Shown here: positions 26,243-35,516 of the stretch, one piece after another
Numbering within the stretch: position 1 is the stretch's first letter
How the letters are laid out: every line of letters begins with the position of its first letter
NCBI GenBank assembly: GCA_030619685.1
Contig: JAUXAX010000002.1
Span: 1 to 64,000, forward strand
DNA length: 64,000 nt
DNA from: Dehalococcoidia bacterium
Lineage (GTDB): Bacteria; Chloroflexota; Dehalococcoidia; SZUA-161
Reading direction: 5' to 3'
Program-made: the position numbers and the translations under genes
Notes under the pieces: model-generated
The model's input: only the letters and a program-made list of their open reading frames with translations
Database searches by the model: none
What the model was told of the DNA's origin: nothing

Positions 26243-27400
26243 ATGGCTGAAAGGATTGCTATCGTAGGTGTAGGGCAAACCATTCATAAGAGCAAAAGGC
26301 CGGATGTCACTACGGCAGAAATGTGTGCTGAAGCCGTTGAGGCTGCCCTCGAGGATGCCCAGTTGAAGATGAAAGACATCGATAGTGTAATAACCGGATC
26401 CTTCGAGGTCGCCGACGGCTACCACAATCCTGACAAGTGGATCATCCCTGAGATTGGGGCTGTGGGCAAATCGGGATTTGAAGTCCAGAATGTGGGCACC
26501 ACAGGTGGCGTGGTAGCCGCTACTGGCTTCAACCTCGCGGCGTCAGGATTGTTCGAGACCGTCCTCTGCCTGACATGGCAGAAAATGGACGAGGGCGCCG
26601 GCGCCTTCGGCCGCGGCGGTGGCGGCGCCAACGAGTACTGGATGGGGCAGTTTCCCATGTCCCCGATCACCAATTTCGCCCGAAGGACCTACGCCTATAT
26701 GGACCGCTCCGGCTGCACCGAGGAGCACATCGCCATGGTACGGGTCAAACAGGACCAGTGCGCAATGAAGAATCCCTACGCCCAGCTAAGGCTGGGGCTC
26801 ACCGTGGAGAAGGTAATGCAAGACGTTCTCCTGGCGTGGCCAATCCGGCGTCTCCATATGTGCCCCACCACCGCGGGCGCCGCCGCTGTTATAGTGTGCC
26901 CCGAGGCAAAGGCGAAGAAGGTCACCAACAAGCCAGTTTGGGTCGAGGACTGGTTTACCTGTCACCAGGGTGGCGCCCTCACCATGGCCGAGGACCCCAC
27001 AGCGTCCACCCTGCGTTATGCCTGCAACGTAGTATACGAGAGATGTGGGATAACCGACCCCAAGAAGGAGATCCAGGCCTGGGAGGTCTACGAACCGGCG
27101 TCACCCGCGGAGCTGAGGTGGATAGAAGAAGTCGGCCTCTGTGAGGACTACACAGCCTGGAAACTGTTCGAACAGGACAAAGTCGGGATAGACAAGGAGA
27201 TACCATTCAATCCGTCGGGGGGCGTCACCGCCACCAACCCCATCGGGGCAACACCGGTGATTAGGTTGGTCGAAGCAGCGCTCCAGATCCGAGGCGATGC
27301 CGGCGAGCGCCAAATACCAGGCAAGATTGAGAGAGCGCTGGCTACGGGTTACGGCGGACAGGGTGAGAACGTGATAATGCTGCTTAGGAAGACGCTGTAG
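26243..27400 (+). CDS. thiolase-fold protein lacking catalytic Cys and His (second of a pair)
   Basis: 385 residues, same family as its neighbour but clearly diverged. The nucleophile region is NVGTTGGVVAATG, with Gly85 where Cys is expected, and the C-terminal motif is NPSGGVTATNPIGATP, with Asn332 for His. The Gly-rich loop GAGAFGRGGGGANEYW (about residues 118-133) follows the VLCLTWQKMDEG strand. AGGAGG precedes the ATG. The pair with the gene at 25082 suggests a heteromeric thiolase-like complex. Whether it is an aldolase, a Claisen enzyme using another residue, or a carrier cannot be said. Confidence 0.85.
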   Translation: MAERIAIVGVGQTIHKSKRPDVTTAEMCAEAVEAALEDAQLKMKDIDSVITGSFEVADGYHNPDKWIIPEIGAVGKSGFEVQNVGTTGGVVAATGFNLAASGLFETVLCLTWQKMDEGAGAFGRGGGGANEYWMGQFPMSPITNFARRTYAYMDRSGCTEEHIAMVRVKQDQCAMKNPYAQLRLGLTVEKVMQDVLLAWPIRRLHMCPTTAGAAAVIVCPEAKAKKVTNKPVWVEDWFTCHQGGALTMAEDPTASTLRYACNVVYERCGITDPKKEIQAWEVYEPASPAELRWIEEVGLCEDYTAWKLFEQDKVGIDKEIPFNPSGGVTATNPIGATPVIRLVEAALQIRGDAGERQIPGKIERALATGYGGQGENVIMLLRKTL

Positions 27401-27434
27401 CTGGTTCTACCGCGATATATCACAGGAGGCAACT

Positions 27435-27917
27435 ATGACCGCAGAGCAGAAGGAAGAGAAGAAGGAAGAGTTCATACAGTTTCGCTATCCGCGCCAAGTA
27501 CCTTACCAGCACTCACTAGGATACCAAAGCAAGTTCGCTCATGGGCTAAAGCAGGGCAGAATCCTGGCCACCAAGTGCCCTGTCTGTGGACGATGTACAA
27601 TTCCGCCTCGCATCGTTTGCCCGTTCCACCACGTTAGACAAACTGAGTGGGTGGACCAGGGCCAGCGGGGCAGGCTTATCTCCGCTTTCAAGATCAACTT
27701 CCCCATGTTTAACTCCAGGACGGGGGAGCTCAAGTCGTGGGAGAATCCCATAATCGCCGTAGAGCTCGAAGGGGGCGCCAGGATGGATGGATGGTGCGCC
27801 GAGACCGATCCGGAGAAGCTCAAGACCGGAATGCTCCTGGAGGCAGTATGGAGGCCCGAGGAGGAACGGCAGGGAAGGGCCGATGATATCCTATACTGGA
27901 AGCCCGTAGAGGAGTAG
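27435..27917 (+). CDS. DUF35 OB-fold/zinc-ribbon protein, partner of the thiolase-like pair
   Basis: 160 residues. The rubredoxin-like zinc ribbon is CPVCGRCTIPPRIVC followed by PFHH, where the fourth ligand is probably His instead of Cys. An OB fold follows (GRLISAFKINFP, PIIAVELEGGARMDGW). DUF35 proteins bind acyl-CoA thioesters and stabilise or channel substrate for thiolase-fold enzymes (archaeal HMG-CoA synthase complex, ChsH2-Ltp2, BbsA-BbsB). It follows the second thiolase-like gene by 34 bp with CAGGAGG upstream. The charged N-terminal 15 residues (EQKEEKKEE) are unusual. Confidence 0.85.
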   Translation: MTAEQKEEKKEEFIQFRYPRQVPYQHSLGYQSKFAHGLKQGRILATKCPVCGRCTIPPRIVCPFHHVRQTEWVDQGQRGRLISAFKINFPMFNSRTGELKSWENPIIAVELEGGARMDGWCAETDPEKLKTGMLLEAVWRPEEERQGRADDILYWKPVEE

Positions 27918-27943
27918 TCAAAAATAGATGCCGAGGTGATCAC

Positions 27944-28411
27944 ATGTCGCAACACACACCCGAGATATCCGAGGAACCGGTTGTTGCCGAGGTTATTGCA
28001 TATTCGAATTTCCTGGTCAGCACAGGAGCTACTGGCACCAAATTCCTGACGGAGCTCAGGGACAACAAGAGGATTATGGGGATCAAGTGCCCAAGCTGTG
28101 GGAAGGTCTACGTACCCCCTAGGACGCACTGCCCTCCATGCTTCGTCAGGATGAGTGAATGGGTGGAGCTAAGCGGCAGGGGCACTTTAAGCAGCTACAC
28201 CGTAGTGCGCTATCAGGAGCCCTATATGCCCAAAGAACCGCCCTTCGCCTATGGGGTGATCCAGATGGACGGAGCCGATACCGGCCTTGCCCATATGCTG
28301 GGCGAGGTCGATCTCGACAAGATAAAAATCGGGATGCGTCTTGAGCCGGTCTTCAAGGAGGAGCGCGAGGGCAGTATCCTGGACATCGATTATTTCAAGC
28401 CAAGCTCCTGA
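27944..28411 (+). CDS. second DUF35 OB-fold/zinc-ribbon protein
   Basis: 155 residues with a complete zinc ribbon, CPSCGKVYVPPRTHCPPC, and an OB fold (GRGTLSSYTVVRYQEPYMP, PFAYGVIQMDGADTGLAHML). It lies 26 bp after the first DUF35 gene on the same strand. Two thiolase-like and two DUF35 genes in a row suggest either a heterotetramer type with two different partners or two parallel complexes. The short C-terminus (SILDIDYFKPSS) is normal for the family. Confidence 0.85.
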   Translation: MSQHTPEISEEPVVAEVIAYSNFLVSTGATGTKFLTELRDNKRIMGIKCPSCGKVYVPPRTHCPPCFVRMSEWVELSGRGTLSSYTVVRYQEPYMPKEPPFAYGVIQMDGADTGLAHMLGEVDLDKIKIGMRLEPVFKEEREGSILDIDYFKPSS

Positions 28412-28552
28412 TTCCGCGATCTTTAATCCCCCTGAATAGAGCGGAAAACTCAGGCCGGTTAGTCTCTCTGCAGCCAGCTTAGATAGCTCTCTATTTAGGA
28501 GGATTTACTTTCTTGATGTTGCATTCCGTCTGCTCTGAAAATAGCATTTCTT

Positions 28553-28624
28553 CCGTTCGCCCTGAGCCGAGCCGAAGGGAGCCGAGCCGAAGGGAGCCGA
28601 GCCGAAGGGCTCACCACGAACGGC
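28553..28624. repeat. REP-like hairpin with three 15-bp tandem units
   Basis: CCGTTCGCCCTGAGC (28553-28567) and GCTCACCACGAACGGC (28609-28624) form imperfect inverted arms, a widespread intergenic REP pattern. Between them GAGCCGAGCCGAAGG is repeated exactly three times (28564-28578, 28579-28593, 28594-28608). The rest of the 305-bp gap 28412-28716 shows nothing else. A shorter relative without the triplication is at 34537-34596. Confidence 0.8.
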
Positions 28625-28716
28625 ATCTGGCCCTTTCAATTTTCATGATTCGTGGTCGGCAACTACCCATAAGGGTCTAGTTATTGCTTTCCCGGAGAAA
28701 GCTAAAGGGCGCATTG

Positions 28717-29751
<1,035 letters not shown>

Positions 29752-29787
29752 TCATAGCATCTCGCTAAAAACTCCCCCTCTCTCTAG

Positions 29788-29810
29788 CTCCCTCCCTCTA
29801 GGGGAGGGAG
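29788..29810. repeat. 9-bp stem-loop upstream of aroH
   Basis: CTCCCTCCC (29788-29796) and GGGAGGGAG (29802-29810) around a 5-nt loop. No T-run follows; probably a repetitive intergenic element. A similar CTCCC/GGGAG hairpin lies at about 58031-58055. Confidence 0.5.
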
Positions 29811-29894
29811 AACTTATAGTGGCGAAGGGGGTGGAAAACCGTTTTAGCTATGCTATACTTAAACAGACCAAACAAAGGTTGAAGAGGCAAAGTA

Positions 29895-30263
29895 ATGTGG
29901 TGCCGCGGTATTCGGGGAGCAACAACCGTGGATGGTGATACCGTCGACGATATCCTCAGAGAGAGCAAAGAGCTGCTGCAGGAGATGATCGACGCTAACG
30001 GGATAAGACCCGAGGACGTGGCTTGTGCCATATTCACCACCACCCCAGACCTCAACGCAGCATTTCCCGCGACGGCCGCGCGTCAACTCGGTTGGACAGA
30101 CGTCCCACTCATGTGTTCTAAGGAAATAGATGTCCCAGGCAGCCTCAAAGGGTGTATACGCATTTTGATACTCTACAATACCGAGAAGAGTGCTGACGAC
30201 ATCGTCCACGTATATATGAAGGGCGCTAGCGATCTCAGGTCAGACTTATCGGGCACAAGATAA
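29895..30263 (+). CDS. aroH: chorismate mutase, AroH class
   Basis: 122 residues, the size of the monofunctional Bacillus AroH. It converts chorismate to prephenate for Phe and Tyr. Family marks are [11 protein letters not shown] at the N-terminus (active-site Arg), the strand [15 protein letters not shown] and [26 protein letters not shown]-type -10 lies about 45 nt upstream. It is followed after 24 bp by the DAHP synthase gene, so it begins an aromatic amino acid operon. Confidence 0.93.
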   Translation: MWCRGIRGATTVDGDTVDDILRESKELLQEMIDANGIRPEDVACAIFTTTPDLNAAFPATAARQLGWTDVPLMCSKEIDVPGSLKGCIRILILYNTEKSADDIVHVYMKGASDLRSDLSGTR

Positions 30264-30287
30264 ACGATACTTAGGAGAGAGTGAAAA

Positions 30288-31331
30288 ATGCTTGTAGTTA
30301 TGAACAAAGACGCCAGCGAACAAGAGATGGCAGGGGTCATGCAAAAGCTCACCCAGACCGGGCTCGCCGGGCATATATCGCAAGGGATAGAGCGCACCGT
30401 GATCGGGGTGGTTGGTCAAACATACCCTGAATTGCGTGATACGCTCGAACTCCTGCCCGGGGTTGAGGAAGTAATTCCCATCTCGAAACCCTATAAACTC
30501 TCCAGCCGCGAGTTTCAGCCCGAGGATACTACGATCAAGGTTGGCGATGCTGTCCTGGGCGGTGACGAGCTGGTCATAATCGCCGGCCCCTGCGCCGTGG
30601 AGACGGAACAGCAGGTTTTGCAAACGGCGAAGGCGGTCAAAGAGGCCGGAGCCAACATTCTGCGCGGTGGCGCGTTTAAGCCGAGCACTTCCCCCTATCA
30701 ATTTCGCGGCCTGGGCAAGCAGGGGCTGGAGATCCTGGCAATGGCGCGCGCTGAAACCGGCCTGCCTTTCATCACCGAGGTCCTTACCCCTCAAGATGTT
30801 GAACTTGTAGCAAAGTATGCCGACATCCTGCAAGTAGGGGCACGTAACATGCAGAACTTCATCCTCCTCGATGAGGTAGGGAAGGCAAAAATGCCGGTGA
30901 TGCTCAAACGAGGAATGTCAGCGACTATCCAAGAATGGCTGTTATCCGCAGAATACATCCTGTCCCAGGGCAACCGCCAGTTGTTGCTCTGTGAACGAGG
31001 AATCCGTACCTTTGAAACCTATACACGCAATACCATGGACGTTAGCGCCATACCCATCATCAAAAAGCTGAGCCACCTTCCCATCATCGGCGACCCCAGC
31101 CACGGCACGGGGAAGTGGTACCTTGTGGCCCCGCTTGCCTTGGCTGCGGTGGCGGCAGGTGCCGACGGGTTAATGATCGAGGTTCATCCCAATCCCGACG
31201 AGGCTCTCAAGGATGGCGCCCAGTCACTCACCTTCGAGAACTTCGAGCAGCTAATGCAACAGGTATCACCGGTGGCTGCCTCAGTGGGGCGCAGGATGCC
31301 AACAAAATCTGAAGAGATAAATGGCAAGTAA
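30288..31331 (+). CDS. aroF: 3-deoxy-7-phosphoheptulonate synthase, type I-beta
   Basis: 347 residues, condensing PEP and erythrose-4-phosphate as the first shikimate step. Residues 1-70 form the ferredoxin-like regulatory domain of the type I-beta group ([19 protein letters not shown]). The TIM barrel has [65 protein letters not shown] and the metal-binding [14 protein letters not shown]. Feedback control through the N-terminal domain is likely. Its 3' end overlaps the next gene by 11 nt. Confidence 0.95.
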   Translation: MLVVMNKDASEQEMAGVMQKLTQTGLAGHISQGIERTVIGVVGQTYPELRDTLELLPGVEEVIPISKPYKLSSREFQPEDTTIKVGDAVLGGDELVIIAGPCAVETEQQVLQTAKAVKEAGANILRGGAFKPSTSPYQFRGLGKQGLEILAMARAETGLPFITEVLTPQDVELVAKYADILQVGARNMQNFILLDEVGKAKMPVMLKRGMSATIQEWLLSAEYILSQGNRQLLLCERGIRTFETYTRNTMDVSAIPIIKKLSHLPIIGDPSHGTGKWYLVAPLALAAVAAGADGLMIEVHPNPDEALKDGAQSLTFENFEQLMQQVSPVAASVGRRMPTKSEEINGK

Positions 31332-32157
31332 GGAAGGTCTGCTTTTTGGCACCGCGGGTGTTCCCCTATCCTCCAAGGCACCGTCGACACAGGCTGGGAT
31401 AGAGCGCATCCACGAGCTAGGGCTGGGCTGCATGGAGGTGGAATTTGTGCAGGGTGTACGGATGAGTCCTCAGAGCGCGCGTGCTGTAGGGGAAGTTGCA
31501 GCAAAAAGAGGGATAAGGCTGAGTGCCCATGCCCCCTATTTCATAAACCTCAATGCCCAAGAGCCGGAAAAAATGGCTGCTAGCCGGGAGCGCATCCTCC
31601 AGACTGGCCGCATCACCTCCCTACTAGGTGGAGGTAGCATCGTCTTCCATGCGGCCTACTATCAAAAGGATACCCCCTCCAAAGTGTATGCCACAGTGAA
31701 AGAAAACCTGAAGCAGATTGTGGCAGAGCTCTGGGCAGAGGGCAACCGCGTATGGGTCAGACCGGAGACCACGGGGAAGGGGAGTCAATTTGGCTCCCTG
31801 AACGAGATATTGCAGCTCAGTGCTGAGATAGAGGGAGTAGCCCCAGCCATCGACTTTGCTCACTTGCACGCCCGCACGGGAGTGGTCAACTCCTATGACG
31901 AGTTCATAGCTATTCTGGAGCAAATCGAAGGCAAGTTAGGGCGAAATGCTCTGGAAGATATGCACATTCACGCCTCAGGCATCGAATACGGACTGAAGGG
32001 GGAGAGTAGGCACCTGCTATTGGCTAGGTCTGATTTCCGGTATGTTGAGCTACTTAGGGCATTGAAGGATTACGGGGTGGGGGGGCTATTGATTTGTGAA
32101 AGTCCCAACCTGGAAGAGGATGCTCTGCTCCTTCAGCAAACCTACAGGGCGCTATGA
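31321..32157 (+). CDS. endonuclease IV/sugar-epimerase-like TIM-barrel protein
   Basis: 278 residues of the AP endonuclease 2 superfamily, closest in appearance to archaeal deoxyribonuclease IV-like proteins. Candidate metal ligands are in [44 protein letters not shown] and [12 protein letters not shown], following the nfo pattern of His/Glu/Asp at strand ends. It may be an AP-site repair enzyme or a sugar isomerase; sequence alone does not decide. It overlaps aroF by 11 nt and pyrD by 4 nt, so it is translationally coupled within a biosynthetic operon. Confidence 0.75.
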   Translation: MASKEGLLFGTAGVPLSSKAPSTQAGIERIHELGLGCMEVEFVQGVRMSPQSARAVGEVAAKRGIRLSAHAPYFINLNAQEPEKMAASRERILQTGRITSLLGGGSIVFHAAYYQKDTPSKVYATVKENLKQIVAELWAEGNRVWVRPETTGKGSQFGSLNEILQLSAEIEGVAPAIDFAHLHARTGVVNSYDEFIAILEQIEGKLGRNALEDMHIHASGIEYGLKGESRHLLLARSDFRYVELLRALKDYGVGGLLICESPNLEEDALLLQQTYRAL

Positions 32158-33083
32158 CGTCACCTAATCTCTCCATTCAACTGGCACCCCAGAATAGACG
32201 GGGGCTGCTTCTAGCCAACCCCGTTATTACCGCCTCGGGCATCTTTGGCTACGGTACCGAGTATGCCGAGATCATCGACATCCAGAGATTGGGAGCCATC
32301 ATATGTAAGGGCACAACCCTGAAGCCGTGGCCCGGCAACGCCCAGCCCCGCATGATGGAAACAGTTGGAGGGGTGCTCAATTCAATCGGTATGGAGAATA
32401 TCGGGGTCGACGCCTTGATCAGGGAAAAGGCGCCTATTTGGGCTGGGTGGAACGTGCCGGTAATCGTCAATATCCTGGGGCACAGTATCGAGGAGTATGC
32501 TGAGGTAGCCAGACTGCTCGATGGGGTAGCTGGTATCAGCGGCATCGAACTCAACATCAGTTGCCCCAACGTGTCTGCTGGGGGAATGGAGTTCGGGGCA
32601 AGCCCTGAGGCTGCAGCAGCGGCCACCGCCGCAGCAAAAGCAAATACCTCCTCGCCGCTCATCGTCAAACTATCCCCCAACGTCACCGACATCACCGAGA
32701 TCGCTTGCGCCGTCGTCGAAGCGGGTGCCGACGCGATATCTCTGATTAATACCCTGAAGGGTATGGCGATCGACCTAGCAAGCCGCAGGCCGATCTTGGG
32801 CAACATCAGCGGAGGCTTATCCGGGCCTGCCATCAAGCCCATCGCCCTCCATATGGTCTATCAGGTAGCCCGAGAAGTCAGGGTGCCGGTCATCGGCTGT
32901 GGCGGCATTGCCTCAGCTAGTGACGCCCTGGAGTTCATAATGGCCGGTGCCAGCGCTATCCAGGTGGGCACAGCCACCTTCACCAACCCACAAGCCCCTC
33001 TGGACATCCTGGAGGGTATCGAGGGTTTCATGGAGAAGGAAGGTGTCCACCAGCTCTCAGAGCTAATTGGAGCTGCGACTTGA
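32154..33083 (+). CDS. pyrD: dihydroorotate dehydrogenase, class 1B catalytic subunit
   Basis: 309 residues. The FMN barrel shows NPVITASGIFGYG, ICKGTTLKPWPGN, the catalytic Cys in ELNISCPNVSAGG (class 1 type), SLINTLKGMAID and GCGGIASASDALEFIMAGASAIQVGT. Class 1B enzymes use a PyrK subunit to pass electrons to NAD+. No pyrK is adjacent; NfnA at 23960 is the nearest relative but belongs to its own pair. It oxidises dihydroorotate in pyrimidine synthesis. It overlaps neighbours by 4 nt on each side. Confidence 0.93.
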   Translation: MTSPNLSIQLAPQNRRGLLLANPVITASGIFGYGTEYAEIIDIQRLGAIICKGTTLKPWPGNAQPRMMETVGGVLNSIGMENIGVDALIREKAPIWAGWNVPVIVNILGHSIEEYAEVARLLDGVAGISGIELNISCPNVSAGGMEFGASPEAAAAATAAAKANTSSPLIVKLSPNVTDITEIACAVVEAGADAISLINTLKGMAIDLASRRPILGNISGGLSGPAIKPIALHMVYQVAREVRVPVIGCGGIASASDALEFIMAGASAIQVGTATFTNPQAPLDILEGIEGFMEKEGVHQLSELIGAAT

Positions 33084-33811
33084 ACTCACGTCTCTCACTG
33101 CACCAACTCAAAACGTCATTCCTCGACCTCCTATTTCCGCTGCGATGCCTCGGCTGTGGACGCGAAGGTAGCTTAATCTGCTCTTCATGCTGCCAGTCGC
33201 TCCCCAGGATAAAGCAACCATTCTGTCAACGCTGCGGGACCCCTCTTAGCGAGGGCAACCTGTGCCCTACGTGCGTCAGTCACCCGCTCACCATAGATGG
33301 CATCCGTTCCGTGTTCCTATTCGGGGGAACTATTCGCCTGGCTATTCACCAACTCAAGTACAGACACCTCAAGGCAATGGCTGCGCCTTTAGGGGAGCTA
33401 CTGGCTGACTACTTGCGTTCTTACCCATTGCCCGGCGAGGTAGTGGTAGAGGTGCCTCTACACCCCAAGCGGGTGCGAGAGCGCGGTTATAATCAGGCAT
33501 CGTTGCTGGCAATAGAGATGGGCAAGCTCACTGGTTTGCCCGCAGACGAGGGATCGCTGCTGCGAATACGAGACACTGTTACCCAAGCGAGGACAGCGAG
33601 CGCTGCGGAACGCCGTAGCAATGTACGCGATGCTTTTGTTTGCCGACAGGGGCTACATGGTGAGAAGATATTGCTCATCGACGATGTCTGCACCACCGGC
33701 GCCACCCTGGATGCCTGCGCTACGGCTCTCAGGGCCGCGGGCGCAGGCTCCATATGGGGGCTGACAGTAGCCAGCGAGATGTTTCCCTCATCCTCCAGCG
33801 CGAAACCTTGA
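33080..33811 (+). CDS. comF: ComF-family phosphoribosyltransferase-like protein
   Basis: 243 residues. The N-terminal double zinc finger (CLGCGREGSLICSSCC, then CQRCGTPLSEGNLCPTC) and the C-terminal PRPP-binding motif ILLIDDVCTTGATLDAC are the two ComF hallmarks, with the usual PLHPKRVRERGYNQA between. Members assist DNA uptake or replication; the reaction is unclear. The start is a TTG overlapping the pyrD stop (TTGA), the only reasonable start near the family's N-terminus. Confidence 0.88.
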   Translation: MNSRLSLHQLKTSFLDLLFPLRCLGCGREGSLICSSCCQSLPRIKQPFCQRCGTPLSEGNLCPTCVSHPLTIDGIRSVFLFGGTIRLAIHQLKYRHLKAMAAPLGELLADYLRSYPLPGEVVVEVPLHPKRVRERGYNQASLLAIEMGKLTGLPADEGSLLRIRDTVTQARTASAAERRSNVRDAFVCRQGLHGEKILLIDDVCTTGATLDACATALRAAGAGSIWGLTVASEMFPSSSSAKP

Positions 33812-33915
33812 AAATCGGGGGGTTGATGGCATAAAATAGAGTGTCTTGGTATAGCCAAACACCGCATCAAATCAAGCTTGTCGTAGTTCATCATACTCGG
33901 GGAGGGATAACTGAA

Positions 33916-34482
33916 GTGGAACTCATCATCAAAGGCAAGAACCTAGAGGTTGAGGAATCAGTGCAGGAGTATATTCGGAACAAGATCAACAAGCTGGAGC
34001 GTCACCTCCCCAATATCGGCGAGGTTAAGGTCGAGATCTCCCAGGAAATGACGAAGGCAGTAGAGAGCCGCTATGTGGTGCAGGTGACTATAAACAGCCA
34101 CGGGGCCCTGCTCCGTGGAGAGGAGAGGGCATCTAATATCCCTGCCGCCGTCGATAGCGTCGTTGACGTGCTGAACCGCCGGATTGAGCGATTTAAGAGC
34201 AAGCTCTACCGCAGCAAGAGAAGAAGGACACCGCCCCCGAAGGAACAGCTCGCCGCGGGGCTGACTGAGCCGGAAGAGGAAGCGGCAGTAGAGGAGCCGA
34301 GGGGGATAGTCAGGGTCAAACGTTTCCCGGTCAAGCCGATGTCACCAGAGGAAGCGGTGGACCAGATGGAGCTTTTGTCACACAACTTTTTCATCTTCTT
34401 CAATGCCGAAAACGAACGTTTCAGCCTATTATACCGACGAAGCGATGGGAACTACGGCCTGATCGAGCCTGAACTCGCCTGA
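33916..34482 (+). CDS. hpf: ribosome hibernation promoting factor, long form
   Basis: 188 residues. The N-terminal S30AE domain (MELIIKGKNLEVEESVQEYI, HLPNIGEVKVEISQE) is followed by a charged linker and the C-terminal dimerisation domain (KPMSPEEAVDQMELLSHNFF, YRRSDGNYGLIEPEL), as in long HPF that makes 100S ribosome dimers. The start is the GTG at 33916 with GGGAGGG upstream; the frame open to 33841 shows no homology. It follows comF by 104 bp and may have its own promoter. Confidence 0.93.
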   Translation: MELIIKGKNLEVEESVQEYIRNKINKLERHLPNIGEVKVEISQEMTKAVESRYVVQVTINSHGALLRGEERASNIPAAVDSVVDVLNRRIERFKSKLYRSKRRRTPPPKEQLAAGLTEPEEEAAVEEPRGIVRVKRFPVKPMSPEEAVDQMELLSHNFFIFFNAENERFSLLYRRSDGNYGLIEPELA

Positions 34483-34491
34483 CTCAAGCCT

Positions 34492-34648
34492 AGCAGTAGG
34501 GTGGGGGCAACGCAGTGAAACCCACCACCCTTTGTTCCGTTCGCCCTGAGCTTGTCAAAGGGCCGTTCATGGTTCGACGAGCTCACCACGAACGGCATCC
34601 ATTGATTATTGATGGGTTTCGTTACCACTTCACCCACCCTACTGCTCT
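34492..34648. repeat. composite REP: GTAG-type pair enclosing a second REP family
   Basis: Outer arms: AGCAGTAGGGTGGG...GAAACCCACC from 34492 and, inverted, GGGTTTCG...CACCCACCCTACTGCT ending about 34646. These match the REPs beside the RAYT gene at 13706-14248. Between them lies a different REP, CCGTTCGCCCTGAGC (34537-34551) with GCTCACCACGAACGGC (34581-34596), related to the element at 28553-28624. The unit fills most of the 219-bp gap between hpf and nadE. Confidence 0.78.
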
Positions 34649-34701
34649 GCGGCCTCTTTTTCTTCTTCCTCTCCTTGTGTTAGAATCTTTCATGGTTTTC
34701 A

Positions 34702-35427
34702 ATGATGGAAGATTTGGCCCAGAAGCTGGTAGACTGGATTAGAGAGCAGGTGTCGGGAGCGGGGTGCGAGGGGGTGGTCTTTGGCCTGAGCGGTGGCCTC
34801 GATTCCTCGGTGGTTGCCGTCCTCTGCCAGCGTGCTTTCCCCGACAATGCTCTCGCGGTGTTGATGCCCTGCTACAGCACTAAAACTGACCTGGATGATG
34901 CCCAGCTCGCCGCCCAAAAGTACGCCCTCCCCACCGTAACTGTGAACCTGGACGAGGTCTTCGACTCCATCCTTAAGGCTCTTCCCAACAGGGAGTACGA
35001 TCCCGATACTCAAAGGCTGGCCGAGGCTAACCTGAAGCCCAGACTGAGGATGACCACCCTGTATTACTTTGCCAATCGGCTCCACTACCTGGTGGTAGGT
35101 ACTGGCAACAGGAGCGAGATCGCGGTGGGCTACTCAACCAAATACGGAGACAGCGGCGCCGATATCCTGCCTCTGGGAAACCTCCTCAAGAGCCAGGTCA
35201 GGGAGCTAGCGAGCTATCTCGGCATCCCCGACAGGATAATCGAAAAGACCCCCTCAGCCGGCCTCTGGGAAGGTCAGACCGATGAGGGAGAGATGGGGTT
35301 AAGCTACGAGGAGCTCGACCGCTATCTGGCAAGCGGGGAGGCAACTGAGGAAGTCCGCCGAAAGGTAGACGCCCTGGCTCGTGCCACAGCCCATAAGAGG
35401 GCAACCCCACCTATCCCTCCATTTTGA
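34702..35427 (+). CDS. nadE: NH3-dependent NAD+ synthetase
   Basis: 241 residues, the size of the ammonia-dependent form without a glutaminase domain. The PP-loop is VFGLSGGLDSSVVAVLC; further marks are MPCYSTKTDLDDAQ, VVGTGNRSEIAVGYSTKYGDSGADI (deamido-NAD and Mg sites), SAGLWEGQTDEGEMG and the C-terminal HKRATPP. It makes NAD+ from deamido-NAD. Two adjacent ATGs (34702, 34705) could start it, and no clear ribosome site is visible. TAGAAT at 34681 may be its -10, giving a very short leader. Confidence 0.93.
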   Translation: MMEDLAQKLVDWIREQVSGAGCEGVVFGLSGGLDSSVVAVLCQRAFPDNALAVLMPCYSTKTDLDDAQLAAQKYALPTVTVNLDEVFDSILKALPNREYDPDTQRLAEANLKPRLRMTTLYYFANRLHYLVVGTGNRSEIAVGYSTKYGDSGADILPLGNLLKSQVRELASYLGIPDRIIEKTPSAGLWEGQTDEGEMGLSYEELDRYLASGEATEEVRRKVDALARATAHKRATPPIPPF

Positions 35428-35516
35428 CAACAAATCGGCAATGTGTGAGAATATGCAAGGCGTGCATTCCGTATGGCATCAGCTTCCCCAACCGCCCTTG
35501 AAAGGAGTTCTCTCCC

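Noticed and set aside
28564..28608. CRISPR-like array
   Set aside because: Three 15-bp units in direct contact with no spacers; it is a tandem repeat inside a REP.
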